Positions 14,892 to 23,308 of a DNA stretch of 64,000 bases are shown piece by piece; within the stretch, counting starts at the first letter, position 1; every line of letters starts with the position of its first letter. The notes beneath the pieces are model-generated. The model did not search any database, was not told the DNA's origin, and saw only the letters and a program-made list of their open reading frames with translations. A program made the position numbers and the translations under genes. Origin of the DNA: Sporomusa acidovorans (GTDB taxonomy: Bacteria; Bacillota; Negativicutes; Sporomusales; Sporomusaceae); the NCBI RefSeq assembly GCF_900101845.1, contig NZ_FNAM01000030.1:1-64000 (forward strand), written 5' to 3'.

Positions 14892-16403
14892 ATGACGGCA
14901 AAACTTTCTCTTAAGGCCGCACTGGCTGAGCCTACGCAACTGTCGGTAACCTGGGAACTGGTGCCCGGCCGGGGCGCGCGGGAAAAGGCGCAGGAACATC
15001 TGGTCAGAATGGCTGAACTGGCTGCCAAAGATGCCCGCATTAATGCTGTGACTATTACGGACAATCCGAGCGGAAAATCGGCGATTACCGCTTATGCCAT
15101 GGCTGTGGAGGCCAAGCGTCTCGGGATAGATCCGCTCGTTCACTTTACTACTAAAGACAGAAACAGAAATGCCTTGGAAAGCGAATTGTACGCTCTGGAC
15201 AGAGCCGACATTGAAAATCTGCTGGTGATGACCGGTGATTATCCGGTTCAGGGCTATGCCGGTAATGCCAAGCCGGTTTTTGACTTTGACGCGGTGCATG
15301 CTCTCAGGCTGATTGCGAAAATGAACGACAGCACCTATAGCAAACTGACGCCCACGCATTTTTTTGCCGGTGCCGTTGTTTCCCCGTTCAAATCCACCGA
15401 AGCCGAAACAATGGCCCAGTATTATAAACTCCACAAAAAGGTCGCCAGTAGCGCCGGGTTTATCATCACTCAATTGGGCTATGACGCCCGCAAGTTTGAT
15501 GAGGTGAAAAAATATGTCACGCTAAACAATCTGGCGGTGCCATTAATCGGCAATATCTTTGTTCTGTCGCTGCCGGTGGCCAGACTGATGAACAAAAACC
15601 TGATTCCCGGTTGCGTGGTGACGGATTCCCTGCTAGCCCGGCTGGAAGAAGAAGCCGTCGACAGCAATAAAAAGGAACTGCAACTGCTCCGGGCAGCCAG
15701 ACAGTACGCCGTGTTGAAAGGCTTGCAGTATGACGGCGTCAATATCGGCGGTCACGGCCTCGGTTATGACGATGTGCGATTTATTATGGAAAAAGGGGAA
15801 GAATTAAGTGCCAACTGGCAGGATATCGCAGCGGCTGAATTTAATCATCCCCAGGCCGACGGCTTTTATTTCTTTGAAAAGGATGCGGCAACCGGGCTGA
15901 ATACCTGTCAACCTGTCGATCGGAGCCGGACAACCCCGGGCCGTTCCTCGCTGAAGCAGTCGCTGATGGACAAGGTGCACGCGTTGGCATTTGATCAGAA
16001 GGCTCCCCTGCATCCTGTAAACAGGGCCATCGCCGGCTACATCGATAAATCTTGGCTGAAACAGCCGTTCACTATGGCTGAATACATTACTAAGACCATG
16101 ACGAACGAATGCCGCTTCTGCGGCGATTGTGCCATGCATGAACTTGGCTTCATTTGTCCCATGTCCCAGTGCCCCAAGCAGCAACGCAACGGCGCCTGCG
16201 GCGGTAGCCGCGACGGGTGGTGCGAGGTCTATCCCGGCAAACGGAAGTGCATTTATGTAAGAATGTATGAGGGGTTTAAGGGGACTGGCCGGGAAGAGCG
16301 TATGAAGGAGAAATATATGCCGCCCTGCAACTGGGAACTATACCGGACATCTTCTTGGCTCAACTATTTCAATGACCGGGATTACAATCATAATAAAGAC
16401 TAA
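14892..16403 (+). CDS. metF: 5,10-methylenetetrahydrofolate reductase with fused MetV-type zinc domain
   Basis: 504 residues from ATG 14892, preceded by GCGGAGGT; an upstream in-frame start at 14769 overlaps a REP and lacks a ribosome site. Residues about 15-300 form the MTHFR TIM barrel (V-T-W-E-L-V-P-G-R-G, V-T-I-T-D-N-P-S, H-F-T-T-K-D-R-N, L-V-M-T-G-D-Y-P). Residues about 404-460 hold a Cys-rich segment C-R-F-C-G-D-C, I-C-P-M-S-Q-C-P-K and G-A-C-G-G. That is the MetV/MTHFR C-terminal domain, which in acetogens is often a separate protein. The enzyme reduces methylene-THF to methyl-THF for methionine synthesis or the Wood-Ljungdahl methyl branch. It stands alone between REPs. Confidence 0.9.
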   Translation: MTAKLSLKAALAEPTQLSVTWELVPGRGAREKAQEHLVRMAELAAKDARINAVTITDNPSGKSAITAYAMAVEAKRLGIDPLVHFTTKDRNRNALESELYALDRADIENLLVMTGDYPVQGYAGNAKPVFDFDAVHALRLIAKMNDSTYSKLTPTHFFAGAVVSPFKSTEAETMAQYYKLHKKVASSAGFIITQLGYDARKFDEVKKYVTLNNLAVPLIGNIFVLSLPVARLMNKNLIPGCVVTDSLLARLEEEAVDSNKKELQLLRAARQYAVLKGLQYDGVNIGGHGLGYDDVRFIMEKGEELSANWQDIAAAEFNHPQADGFYFFEKDAATGLNTCQPVDRSRTTPGRSSLKQSLMDKVHALAFDQKAPLHPVNRAIAGYIDKSWLKQPFTMAEYITKTMTNECRFCGDCAMHELGFICPMSQCPKQQRNGACGGSRDGWCEVYPGKRKCIYVRMYEGFKGTGREERMKEKYMPPCNWELYRTSSWLNYFNDRDYNHNKD

Positions 16404-16439
16404 TCTTATACGGGAAATTTGGATTCGTTACAAGATATC

Positions 16440-16560
16440 GAACAAGATTCCCGCTGTATCTTTATGCAGGGAGATATCAACCACCGTCCCCGTGGCTTTT
16501 CAGTAGTCACTATTTTTGTAACCTAGGTGGAGAACACAGGGAAAGGAAGACAATACCACC
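16440..16560. repeat. REP half-element and nested inverted repeats
   Basis: AACCACCGTCCCCGTGGCTT (16480-16499) is the right arm of the 5.2-kb REP type without its partner. GATATC copies flank a small hairpin at about 16433-16476. AGGTGGAGAAC (about 16526) pairs loosely with GTTCTCGCCT at 16561. No gene is present in 16404-16681. Confidence 0.5.
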
Positions 16561-16571
16561 GTTCTCGCCTG

Positions 16572-16669
16572 CATGTGGTAGGCTAACAGTGAGTCAGAGA
16601 ACCGTCACCTGACTCATCCCCATGTGGTAGGCTAACAGTGAGTCAGAGAACCGTCACCTGACTCATCCC
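16572..16669. repeat. Exact 49-bp tandem duplication of a palindromic repeat
   Basis: Two identical 49-bp units (16572-16620 and 16621-16669) begin CATGTGGTAGGC. Each contains the arms TGAGTCAG and CTGACTCA around AGAACCGTCAC, a second REP-like class. Identity across both units points to a recent duplication. Confidence 0.85.
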
Positions 16670-16681
16670 GACCTTGAGGGT

Positions 16682-17029
16682 ACTTTTTGCCGGATCGCTT
16701 CTTACCTAAAAAAAGACGGCGTATTTATTTTCAGTTGGTCTCATCCTATACACAAATGTGTTGTTGCAGAAAATAATATGCTTGCTTTTAACAAGTGTTA
16801 TTTTGATGAATCTTGGTATTCAGTATCTCTTGACGAAGGTGTGCTAACCTTATCTGACCGTAAACTATCAACCTATGTGAATGCGTTGGCCAAAGCGGGA
16901 TTTGTCATTGAGCAACTGATTGAGCAATCTGATGATGAAATGATGCAATCGCGGGATGATAACAGCGATTTTGCAAAAAAAGCAAAGATGCTTCCTTTAA
17001 CTTTTGTAATCAAGGCAAGAAAACTATAA
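16682..17029 (+). pseudogene. SAM-dependent methyltransferase, C-terminal remnant
   Basis: The frame is open from 16682 without a start and ends at 17029. It encodes R-I-A-S-Y-L-K-K-D-G-V-F-I-F-S-W-S-H-P-I-H, the usual post-motif region of class I methyltransferases. An 80-residue C-terminal part follows with V-N-A-L-A-K-A-G-F. The SAM-binding N-terminal half (about 100-130 residues) is missing and is replaced by the repeat array. An internal ATG at 16778 could yield 83 residues but without the cofactor site. Confidence 0.65.
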
Positions 17030-17347
17030 TAGTACCTTGGAGGAACCACCGCGACAGCGGATTAGTGCTATTTTTAAAACTTTTTTCACGACGGAAAGAT
17101 TGGTATGAAAACTATATAGGGGTCTGAGCTTCTCCAGATGTACTGGAAGTACCACAATAAATACCGGTGTAGCTACAATACTAAGCTCCACCATTTGGTC
17201 TAAGTTTTTGAAATGATAAATATGGGATTTATACAGCATGTTTGAAATTACAAAGCCAACTTTATATAAAGTTATTGCTGAAATGAGTAAGCTTCACATT
17301 TTATAAAACATAATGTAGACTAATAATTTGTGATGAGGAGTTTATAA
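17030..17347. other. Intergenic, nothing recognised
   Basis: AT-rich spacer upstream of the flavoprotein gene. A small CCGCGACAGCGG hairpin lies at about 17050 but is not followed by a T-run. GAGGAG (17335-17340) is the ribosome site of the next gene. Confidence 0.5.
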
Positions 17348-17911
17348 ATGAAAACATTAGTTATTAATGGTTCGCCAAGAAAAAACGGACATGCAATGAC
17401 CTTAGTGAACGAAATGCTAAAATATCTTAACGGAGAAATAAGGATTATTCATACTTATCATGATAACATAAGCCCCTGTATGGATTGTAGATATTGCTGG
17501 AATAACAATGAATGTTGTATAGATGATGGTATGCAAGAGGTATATCAGCTTCTGAATGAAGTTGACAATATAATATTAGCATCGCCTCTATATTTCTCTG
17601 AACTTACAGGACAACTTCTAAATTTCGCTAGCAGATTACAGCTGTTTTACGTTTCAAGATGTATACGTAAAAATAAAGAATTTAAGCTCAAAGAAAAAAA
17701 TGGTGTGTTAATACTTTCCGCAGGTGGCGATACAAAAAAATTAGAACGTCCAACAGAGAGTGCAAACATTATTTTCAGACATACAAACACAAAACTAATT
17801 GGTAGCACATACACTCTCCGCACCAATGATGTATCTGCTGAGGAAGATATATCGGCTTTAAGTAAAGCTCATGAACTTGCGTTAAAATTAAATGATTTAC
17901 ACTCTAGCTAA
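17348..17911 (+). CDS. NADPH-dependent FMN reductase/iron-sulfur-flavoprotein-like
   Basis: 187 residues with the flavodoxin-like N-terminus L-V-I-N-G-S-P-R-K-N-G-H, the FMN phosphate loop. A Cys cluster C-M-D-C-R-Y-C-W-N-N-N-E-C-C lies near residues 42-58, and A-S-P-L-Y-F-S-E-L-T-G near 79-89. The Cys pattern resembles iron-sulfur flavoproteins of anaerobes, which carry a 4Fe-4S cluster and FMN. Such proteins reduce quinones, oxygen or reactive species. The gene is monocistronic, with a weak AATTATCAT/ATGATAATT hairpin just after it (17910-17939). Confidence 0.8.
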   Translation: MKTLVINGSPRKNGHAMTLVNEMLKYLNGEIRIIHTYHDNISPCMDCRYCWNNNECCIDDGMQEVYQLLNEVDNIILASPLYFSELTGQLLNFASRLQLFYVSRCIRKNKEFKLKEKNGVLILSAGGDTKKLERPTESANIIFRHTNTKLIGSTYTLRTNDVSAEEDISALSKAHELALKLNDLHSS

Positions 17912-18952
17912 TTATCATGTTCGATAGAATATGATAATTACTTTTCAGCACATGACACGGATGCTGGAACTACCCTAATAGGGTTAGGTTCTGAGTCTGC
18001 CAGTAATTGAATCGTACTGAATTGTACTATCTTCATATAATTCCATTTACTTTGCCCCTAGTGACAGCTTCGCTGGTACTGCCCCAAGTAAGTTTACTTT
18101 CAGGCCAGTAACTGATCTAACAGTATGGGCTATACTTGAACGATGCTGTCCATATCTTAGCAAAGGCTGGGGCAATAGTCAATGACTGGCCGGGTTGCTA
18201 TTATTGCTTCTTACATAAAATAATTTTACATTATGATTCTGTTTAGCTAAATGCAAGCTTGAGTAAGGATTGATTAAGACAAATAACAGCTAACTTTTAT
18301 CGTTTGTTTTGTATTTGTTATGGTTAGAGAAAGTTCAGTGAAATATAGTTTGTGTATAATTTAACTAACTTAAATATGCTTATTATCCCGGGTACGAAGT
18401 ATATGAGAGTAATAACAAAAGGGAGGAATGGATTCGCAAATTTTTCGCATTACGTCGATTGTTCATCTTCCTATGTTCATTGAGGCTCAAAAGAAATTCA
18501 TAGATTATTCGAGCCGCTACTTACACCGTGTTATTGGTCTTAAGTTGGCTAGTAACGATCAGAGTCAGCGCTGAGGAAACTCCAGGATAAAGAAACCGTT
18601 AACTATGTTTCTTTGATTCTGGTAAATAAGTAGTCAAAATTACTGGCGTTAGGAGCCGGCAGTACCTTACCCTCTAACCTTGTAATTGATTCAGAAGTTA
18701 TTGCAGCACAGGTTGAGATACTGACAGTCGGAGCCAGTACCTCAACCTATGTGGTATATCCTTTTTTTGTGTACAGTTACCTTTACGTCAATCCTAGTGT
18801 GAAAATTGTGAAAAAAATAACTAAGTAAATACAAGAACAGTAACACTTGCAAGCATGTAATTGTCAAATGCTTTTTTCTGGTTGATCAATTGACAGTCAA
18901 TGATGAATATATCTGAAACTTGAGCCGATGATGTAAGCTAACACGCTTATAA
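17912..18952. other. Long non-coding stretch with several hairpins
   Basis: No convincing gene. Seen: hairpin GAACTA-CCCTAATAGGG-TTAGGTTC at about 17968; a TATAAT at 18355; a 48-codon frame at 18428-18574 whose GGGAGG is too close to its ATG; a hairpin AGAAAC/GTTTCT at about 18589; and GGTTGAGATACTG/CAGTACCTCAACC at about 18710-18746, followed by a T-run at about 18763. The motif GGAGCC-AGTACCT occurs twice (about 18653 and 18730). Decayed genes are likely, but none is identifiable. Confidence 0.45.
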
Positions 18953-18990
18953 AAAAACAAGGCCGAGAAAATCTCGTTGCCTTGTTTTTT
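18953..18990. terminator. Bidirectional rho-independent terminator
   Basis: AAAAAACAAGGC with inner GAGA pairs with CTCG and GCCTTGTTTTTT. Poly-A and poly-T flanks let it serve the minus-strand EamA gene ending at 19045. Confidence 0.8.
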
Positions 18991-19044
18991 CTATGTGGGC
19001 ATATGGGCTGGTTAATAAACAGGCCGTTCCTGCCAACCACTTAA

Positions 19045-19929
19045 TTATTTGTTAGAATGTCCCTGTACCATTGCATTCAGCGGCTTTAAGGCTGGAACTA
19101 CATAGCGAATTGTAATCGCCGTTAGAATAACGCCGCCACCAATGAGCGCCCAGAATCCCGGACCTTCACCTATAAGGAGAAAAACCCATAACGGATTAAG
19201 AATAGGTTCGATCATCGTGATAATCGAAGCTTCCAGGGCACTTACCAGCTTTATGGCGATCGAGTATAAGACATAGGCCAGGCCAAGCTGAACACAACCT
19301 AGCGCGAGCAGAGCCAGCCAGCCTTCCGTTCCGGGCGAATCAGCAAACATGAAGGGTAATCCGCAGACAAAAGTAAGAACATTGCCCAATAAGGCGGCGC
19401 CAAAGGGGGCCCCGTCTTTTTGCTGGCGCATACATACAGCCATTACGGCCATCGCTACGCCGCTGCCTATCGCCAGAAGGTTACCGATAAAACCGCCTTC
19501 TGACATCTGATCCTGAAAGAAAAGTATCATACCGGTACCTGTCAGGACGATGGTTAGCCAATCATAGCGACTGGGCCGCTCGTTTAAAAAGAACACTCCC
19601 AAAATGGCAACAAAGATCGGACAGGTGTATTGCAATAAAATTGCGTTGGCGGCAGTTGTCAGCTTACTGGCTACGACAAAGGATATGACCATAACCGCAT
19701 ACGCTATTCCGCCGCCAACCAATATCCAATTCCAGCAGAGTTTGGTACGGCGAAAAGCAATCCCGATAACAACGGCGGCAAAAGCGCTCCTGGCACCGGC
19801 TATCGCCAGCGGATGCCAGTCAATCCACTTGATGCCAAAACCGCTGGTGCTCCAAAGCACAGCCGTTATTACCAATAAAATTATCCCTTGTAAACGGCTG
19901 GACAGTCCGCTTTGCCCTAAATAATTCAA
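19045..19929 (-). CDS. EamA/DMT-family transporter
   Basis: 294 residues with ten predicted membrane helices and two EamA repeats. The first starts near L-L-V-I-T-A-V-L-W-S-T-S-G-F, and Y-T-C-P-I-F-V-A-I-L-G-V-F-F-L-N-E-R-P lies near residue 100. The second ends with a matching E-A-S-I-I-T-M-I-E-P-I-L-N-P-L-W segment. Members export amino acids, metabolites or drugs across the inner membrane. The start is TTG 19929 behind AAAGGGTG. It is transcribed with or parallel to the fusion gene upstream on the same strand, 156 nt away, so it could share the T-box-controlled transcript. Confidence 0.88.
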   Translation of the reverse strand: MNYLGQSGLSSRLQGIILLVITAVLWSTSGFGIKWIDWHPLAIAGARSAFAAVVIGIAFRRTKLCWNWILVGGGIAYAVMVISFVVASKLTTAANAILLQYTCPIFVAILGVFFLNERPSRYDWLTIVLTGTGMILFFQDQMSEGGFIGNLLAIGSGVAMAVMAVCMRQQKDGAPFGAALLGNVLTFVCGLPFMFADSPGTEGWLALLALGCVQLGLAYVLYSIAIKLVSALEASIITMIEPILNPLWVFLLIGEGPGFWALIGGGVILTAITIRYVVPALKPLNAMVQGHSNK

Positions 19930-20085
19930 AATAACACACCCTTTTATAACTTGCCAAGTTTTCCGTTAGGCAGGATCTTTAGCTGTTATTTCAATATACT
20001 TCAGCCTGATTCCGGCGTCAATAGGAAGCTGTGACATTGCAAGGCATGCTCGGCGGAAAGACAAATCGATATTTAATAATCCCTG

Positions 20086-22617
20086 TTAGGCAGTCTCAAT
20101 TTGGTTATCTGCCTGCAGACCCAGTTTTATGACTGCCTGTTCGCGCATTTTATATTTCATGATTTTGCCGGCGGCATTCATGGGAAATTCAGTAACGAAA
20201 TCGATATAGTGCGGGGTTTTATGCTTGGCGATATGGGAACGGATATAATCTTTGAGCTCTTCCGCCGTTAGTGCCGCTCCCTCTTTCAGGATCACGCAGG
20301 CCATAATTTCCTCGCCATACTGCTTGTCAGGCACGCCAATTACCTGTACGTCCTTGACTTGGGGATGTGTATAGATAAAATCCTCAATTTCTTTCGGATA
20401 GATGTTCTCACCACCCCGGATGATCATATCCTTAATGCGGCCGGTAATTTTGTAGCAGCCATCTTCGCTGCGCCTGGCCAAGTCGCCGGTATGAAGCCAG
20501 CCGTCCCTGTCAATCGCTGCTGCCGTGGCTTCCGGCATTTTGTAATAGCCTTTCATGATATTGTAGCCGCGGGCCAGGAATTCGCCATCCACATTGTCCG
20601 GTAAATCCTTGCCGGTTTCGGGGTCCACAATCTTGCACTCAACGCCAGGCAGCGGCCGGCCTACCGTAGTAACCCGCAAAGCAATAGAATCATCTACGCG
20701 GCTTTGCGTGCAGCCGGGGGCAGATTCCGTTTGTCCGAACACAATGGTAATTTCAGTCATGTTCATTTTTTCCACAACATCCTGCATTACCTTGGTTGGG
20801 CACGGACTGCCTGCCATAATACCTGTCCTCATAGAGGAAAAATCTGTCTGCGGGAAATCCTGATGCTCCATCATCGCAATAAACATTGTGGGGACTCCGT
20901 GAAAGCAGGTTATTTTCTCCTGATTGATGCACGCCAGTGAAAGCTTTGGCGAAAAATAAGGTAGCGGAGACATGGTGACGCCATGGGTCATAGCAGCAGT
21001 CATAGCAAGCACCATGCCGAAACAGTGGAACATCGGCACATGGATCAGCATGCGGTCGGCGGTAGAAAGATCCATGCAATCGCCAATGTTTTTGCCATTG
21101 TTCACTACATTATAGTGAGTCAGCATGACGCCTTTCGGAAAGCCGGTTGTTCCCGAGGTATACTGCATGTTGCATACATCATGCTTGTTAAGAGAACGCT
21201 CGCGGCGATACACTTCTTCCAGGGGGATTTTATTGGCCATAGACAAAGCATCCTGCCAGGTTAGGCAGCCTTTTTGTCTTGAATCAACCGTAATGATATT
21301 GCGCAGGAAGGGCAGGCGTTTTATGTGCAGTGGTTTATCCGTTTCGGCGGTCTCAAGCTCCGGACAGAGTTCTTTGATAATAGCCACATAGTTTGAGTCC
21401 TTGTAGCCGTCGATCATGACAAGCGTATGCGTATCTGACTGCCGGAGGAGATACTCCGCTTCATAAATCTTGTACGCTGTATTGACTGTGATCAGTACGG
21501 CACCGATTTTGGTTGTTGCCCAAAAAGTAATGAACCACTGGGGAATATTAGTTGCCCAAATGGCAACATGATCACCCGGCTTAACTCCCAGTGCAATGAG
21601 CGAGCGGGCGAAGGTATCGACATCATCGCGAAATTCCGCATACGTTCGGGTATAGTCCATTGTGGTATACCGGAAAGCATATTGATCAGGGAATTCAGTA
21701 ACCATACGATCAAGTACCTGAGGAAAGGTCAAGTCGATGAGGGTATCTTTTTCCCAGACGTATTTGCCGGTTTGGGCGTTATTGTCAAACAAACGGCTTT
21801 TAGCCGTATATTTGCCGGTAAAACCGCTCATATAATTGATAAAATTTGAGAAGATTACCCCGGCATCATCAAGGTCGGCTGCCCAGCGGTTGATCCATTC
21901 CAGTGAAAGATAGCCGTCATAGTTAATCGAATTCAGCGCCCACAGGATGCTGTCAATGGGTAAATCCCCTTCACCCATTACCCGGTAGTGGATTGTGCCA
22001 CTTTCCACGACAGAATCCTTTATATGTACATATTTAACATAAGCACCAAGATTTTGTACGGTTTGTTCGGGGGTCTCACCGGCAAAGCGGTAGGGATGAT
22101 GGATATCCCACAGGGCGGACACCGCGTCGCTGGCCGCCTGGTTAAGCAGTTGGCCCAGGCGGGCTGTATCCGCATAAACACCATTGGTTTCCACCAATAA
22201 GGTTACGTGCTTTTCTTCGGCAATAGGAATTAGGCGCTTTAGTGCGTCAAGTACAACGCTGTCATCGACATCGCCGGTGGGCTGGGGTCCTAGATCGCCC
22301 AGCACGCGGACATAAGGCGTGGAAAGCTTGGCGGCAAGCTCAATATACTGCACAAGCTCTTGGTAGATTTCCTCGGCTTTATCGGCAAATTTCAAGCAAC
22401 AAGCGGAAGAGAGGCAAGGAATTTCGAGATGCAAATCGGCGAGCTTCTTGACCGTTTGCGGGATTTGGGCTGCGGTAAAAGGATGGGCGCGTGCAGGGAA
22501 AATTTCATTTCCCAGTCCGCGGACTTCTATGCCGTCAAAACCAAGATCTTTGGCCATTGAATAGAGATCAGTCCAACTAAAATTGGGGCAACCAATGGTA
22601 GAAAAAGCAAGTTTCAT
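20086..22617 (-). CDS. Sugar-phosphate-isomerase-like TIM barrel fused to an acyl-CoA synthetase
   Basis: 843 residues with GAGGAGATT before ATG 22617. Residues 1-265 form a xylose-isomerase-like TIM barrel (AP endonuclease 2/IolE-hydroxypyruvate isomerase fold). Metal-ligand candidates are E in L-V-E-T-N (about 163), D-I-H-H-P (about 191), H-I-K-D (about 218) and E in L-S-L-E-W. Residues about 290-835 form an AMP-dependent ligase: Y-T-S-G-T-T-G-F-P-K-G-V (about 485-496), F-G-Q-T-E, G-W-L-H-T-G-D-L and the C-terminal lysine motif G-K-I-M-K-Y-K. The ligase part should adenylate a carboxylate and form its CoA thioester. A leucine-type T-box precedes it. The barrel's reaction is unknown. Confidence 0.88.
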   Translation of the reverse strand: MKLAFSTIGCPNFSWTDLYSMAKDLGFDGIEVRGLGNEIFPARAHPFTAAQIPQTVKKLADLHLEIPCLSSACCLKFADKAEEIYQELVQYIELAAKLSTPYVRVLGDLGPQPTGDVDDSVVLDALKRLIPIAEEKHVTLLVETNGVYADTARLGQLLNQAASDAVSALWDIHHPYRFAGETPEQTVQNLGAYVKYVHIKDSVVESGTIHYRVMGEGDLPIDSILWALNSINYDGYLSLEWINRWAADLDDAGVIFSNFINYMSGFTGKYTAKSRLFDNNAQTGKYVWEKDTLIDLTFPQVLDRMVTEFPDQYAFRYTTMDYTRTYAEFRDDVDTFARSLIALGVKPGDHVAIWATNIPQWFITFWATTKIGAVLITVNTAYKIYEAEYLLRQSDTHTLVMIDGYKDSNYVAIIKELCPELETAETDKPLHIKRLPFLRNIITVDSRQKGCLTWQDALSMANKIPLEEVYRRERSLNKHDVCNMQYTSGTTGFPKGVMLTHYNVVNNGKNIGDCMDLSTADRMLIHVPMFHCFGMVLAMTAAMTHGVTMSPLPYFSPKLSLACINQEKITCFHGVPTMFIAMMEHQDFPQTDFSSMRTGIMAGSPCPTKVMQDVVEKMNMTEITIVFGQTESAPGCTQSRVDDSIALRVTTVGRPLPGVECKIVDPETGKDLPDNVDGEFLARGYNIMKGYYKMPEATAAAIDRDGWLHTGDLARRSEDGCYKITGRIKDMIIRGGENIYPKEIEDFIYTHPQVKDVQVIGVPDKQYGEEIMACVILKEGAALTAEELKDYIRSHIAKHKTPHYIDFVTEFPMNAAGKIMKYKMREQAVIKLGLQADNQIETA

Positions 22618-22655
22618 TTCAATCTCCTCATAAATTTTTATCGTTGATCAGGGTA

Positions 22656-22940
22656 ATAAAAAAACTTTCATCTCCAAGCATTTCTGCTAAGAGACGAAAG
22701 TGTAAAACTTCCGTGGTACCACTCTTGTTGATATGCAACATATCCACTCTGCGGCATTCCTTGCAAAGAGTAATGCCGGTTCCCTGATAACGGTGAGAAA
22801 ACCGTTCCCGCCTACTCGCCTCAGTTTTCAGCCGACTGCTCAAGGGTGAGTATCACAACTGCGCTGCGCACTGTTTCTCAGCCAACCAACAGCTCTCTGG
22901 AGCGTCAGGCCGCAGTGTTTTTTCCCTATCAACGCATTTT
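22656..22940 (-). promoter_or_regulatory. T-box riboswitch leader, specifier CUC (leucine)
   Basis: On the minus strand the antiterminator core GAGTGGTACCACGGAAG lies at 22724-22708. The terminator stem ACTTTCGTCTC/GAGATGAAAGT with a T-run follows (22701-22656). Upstream are AGAGAGC and GGTTGGCTGAGA (stem I bulge region) and the block GTGATA-CTC-ACC-CTTGAGC. The triplet before ACC...GAGC is the specifier in this T-box layout; CTC (complement of 22848-22850) reads Leu. Uncharged tRNA-Leu should allow read-through into the fusion gene. T-box identity is strong; the specifier is moderately sure. Confidence 0.88.
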
Positions 22941-22962
22941 ACTGGTTATTAAAATTGCTTAT

Positions 22963-22991
22963 AATTTACCAACATTTGCAACATTTGTCAA
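22963..22991 (-). promoter_or_regulatory. Sigma-A promoter of the T-box transcript
   Basis: Minus-strand TTGACA (22991-22986), 17-bp spacer, TAAATT (22968-22963). A second TTGACA lies at 23022-23017. The start would be about 15-20 nt upstream of stem I. Confidence 0.55.
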
Positions 22992-23308
22992 GATATTTTA
23001 GCAAATCTTAACAAATTGTCAAGGCATATACGCGTAGGTTGATTAACAAAAATATCCAGAAGGTATAGTGTAAAAATGAACAAGGATTTTGATTTTTAAC
23101 AGTACTTGATTATTTTTTTGGATAAACGCCTTAATGTTGTAATATAATGGAAGGAGAAAAAGGATTATTGTCGAATCACTCGATAATGTCTCAATACAGG
23201 TTAGAAAATTATCAACCCGAAATCAACATAGTAGAGTGAGTATATTTCCGTATAACAGCCTTAGCGGGTACAGCCCGGAGGTATTACAATGTATAGGAGA
23301 GGAAAACA

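Noticed and set aside
14832-15473. 213-codon minus-strand ORF opposite metF
   Set aside because: It lies wholly opposite an intact conserved gene, has no family features and is explained by codon bias of the true strand.
16572-16669. Two identical 49-bp units as a small CRISPR array
   Set aside because: The copies are directly adjacent with no spacers, and no cas genes are nearby.
18428-18574. 48-codon ORF (M-D-S-Q-I-F...)
   Set aside because: GGGAGG lies one base from the ATG, which is too close, and the peptide matches no known pattern.
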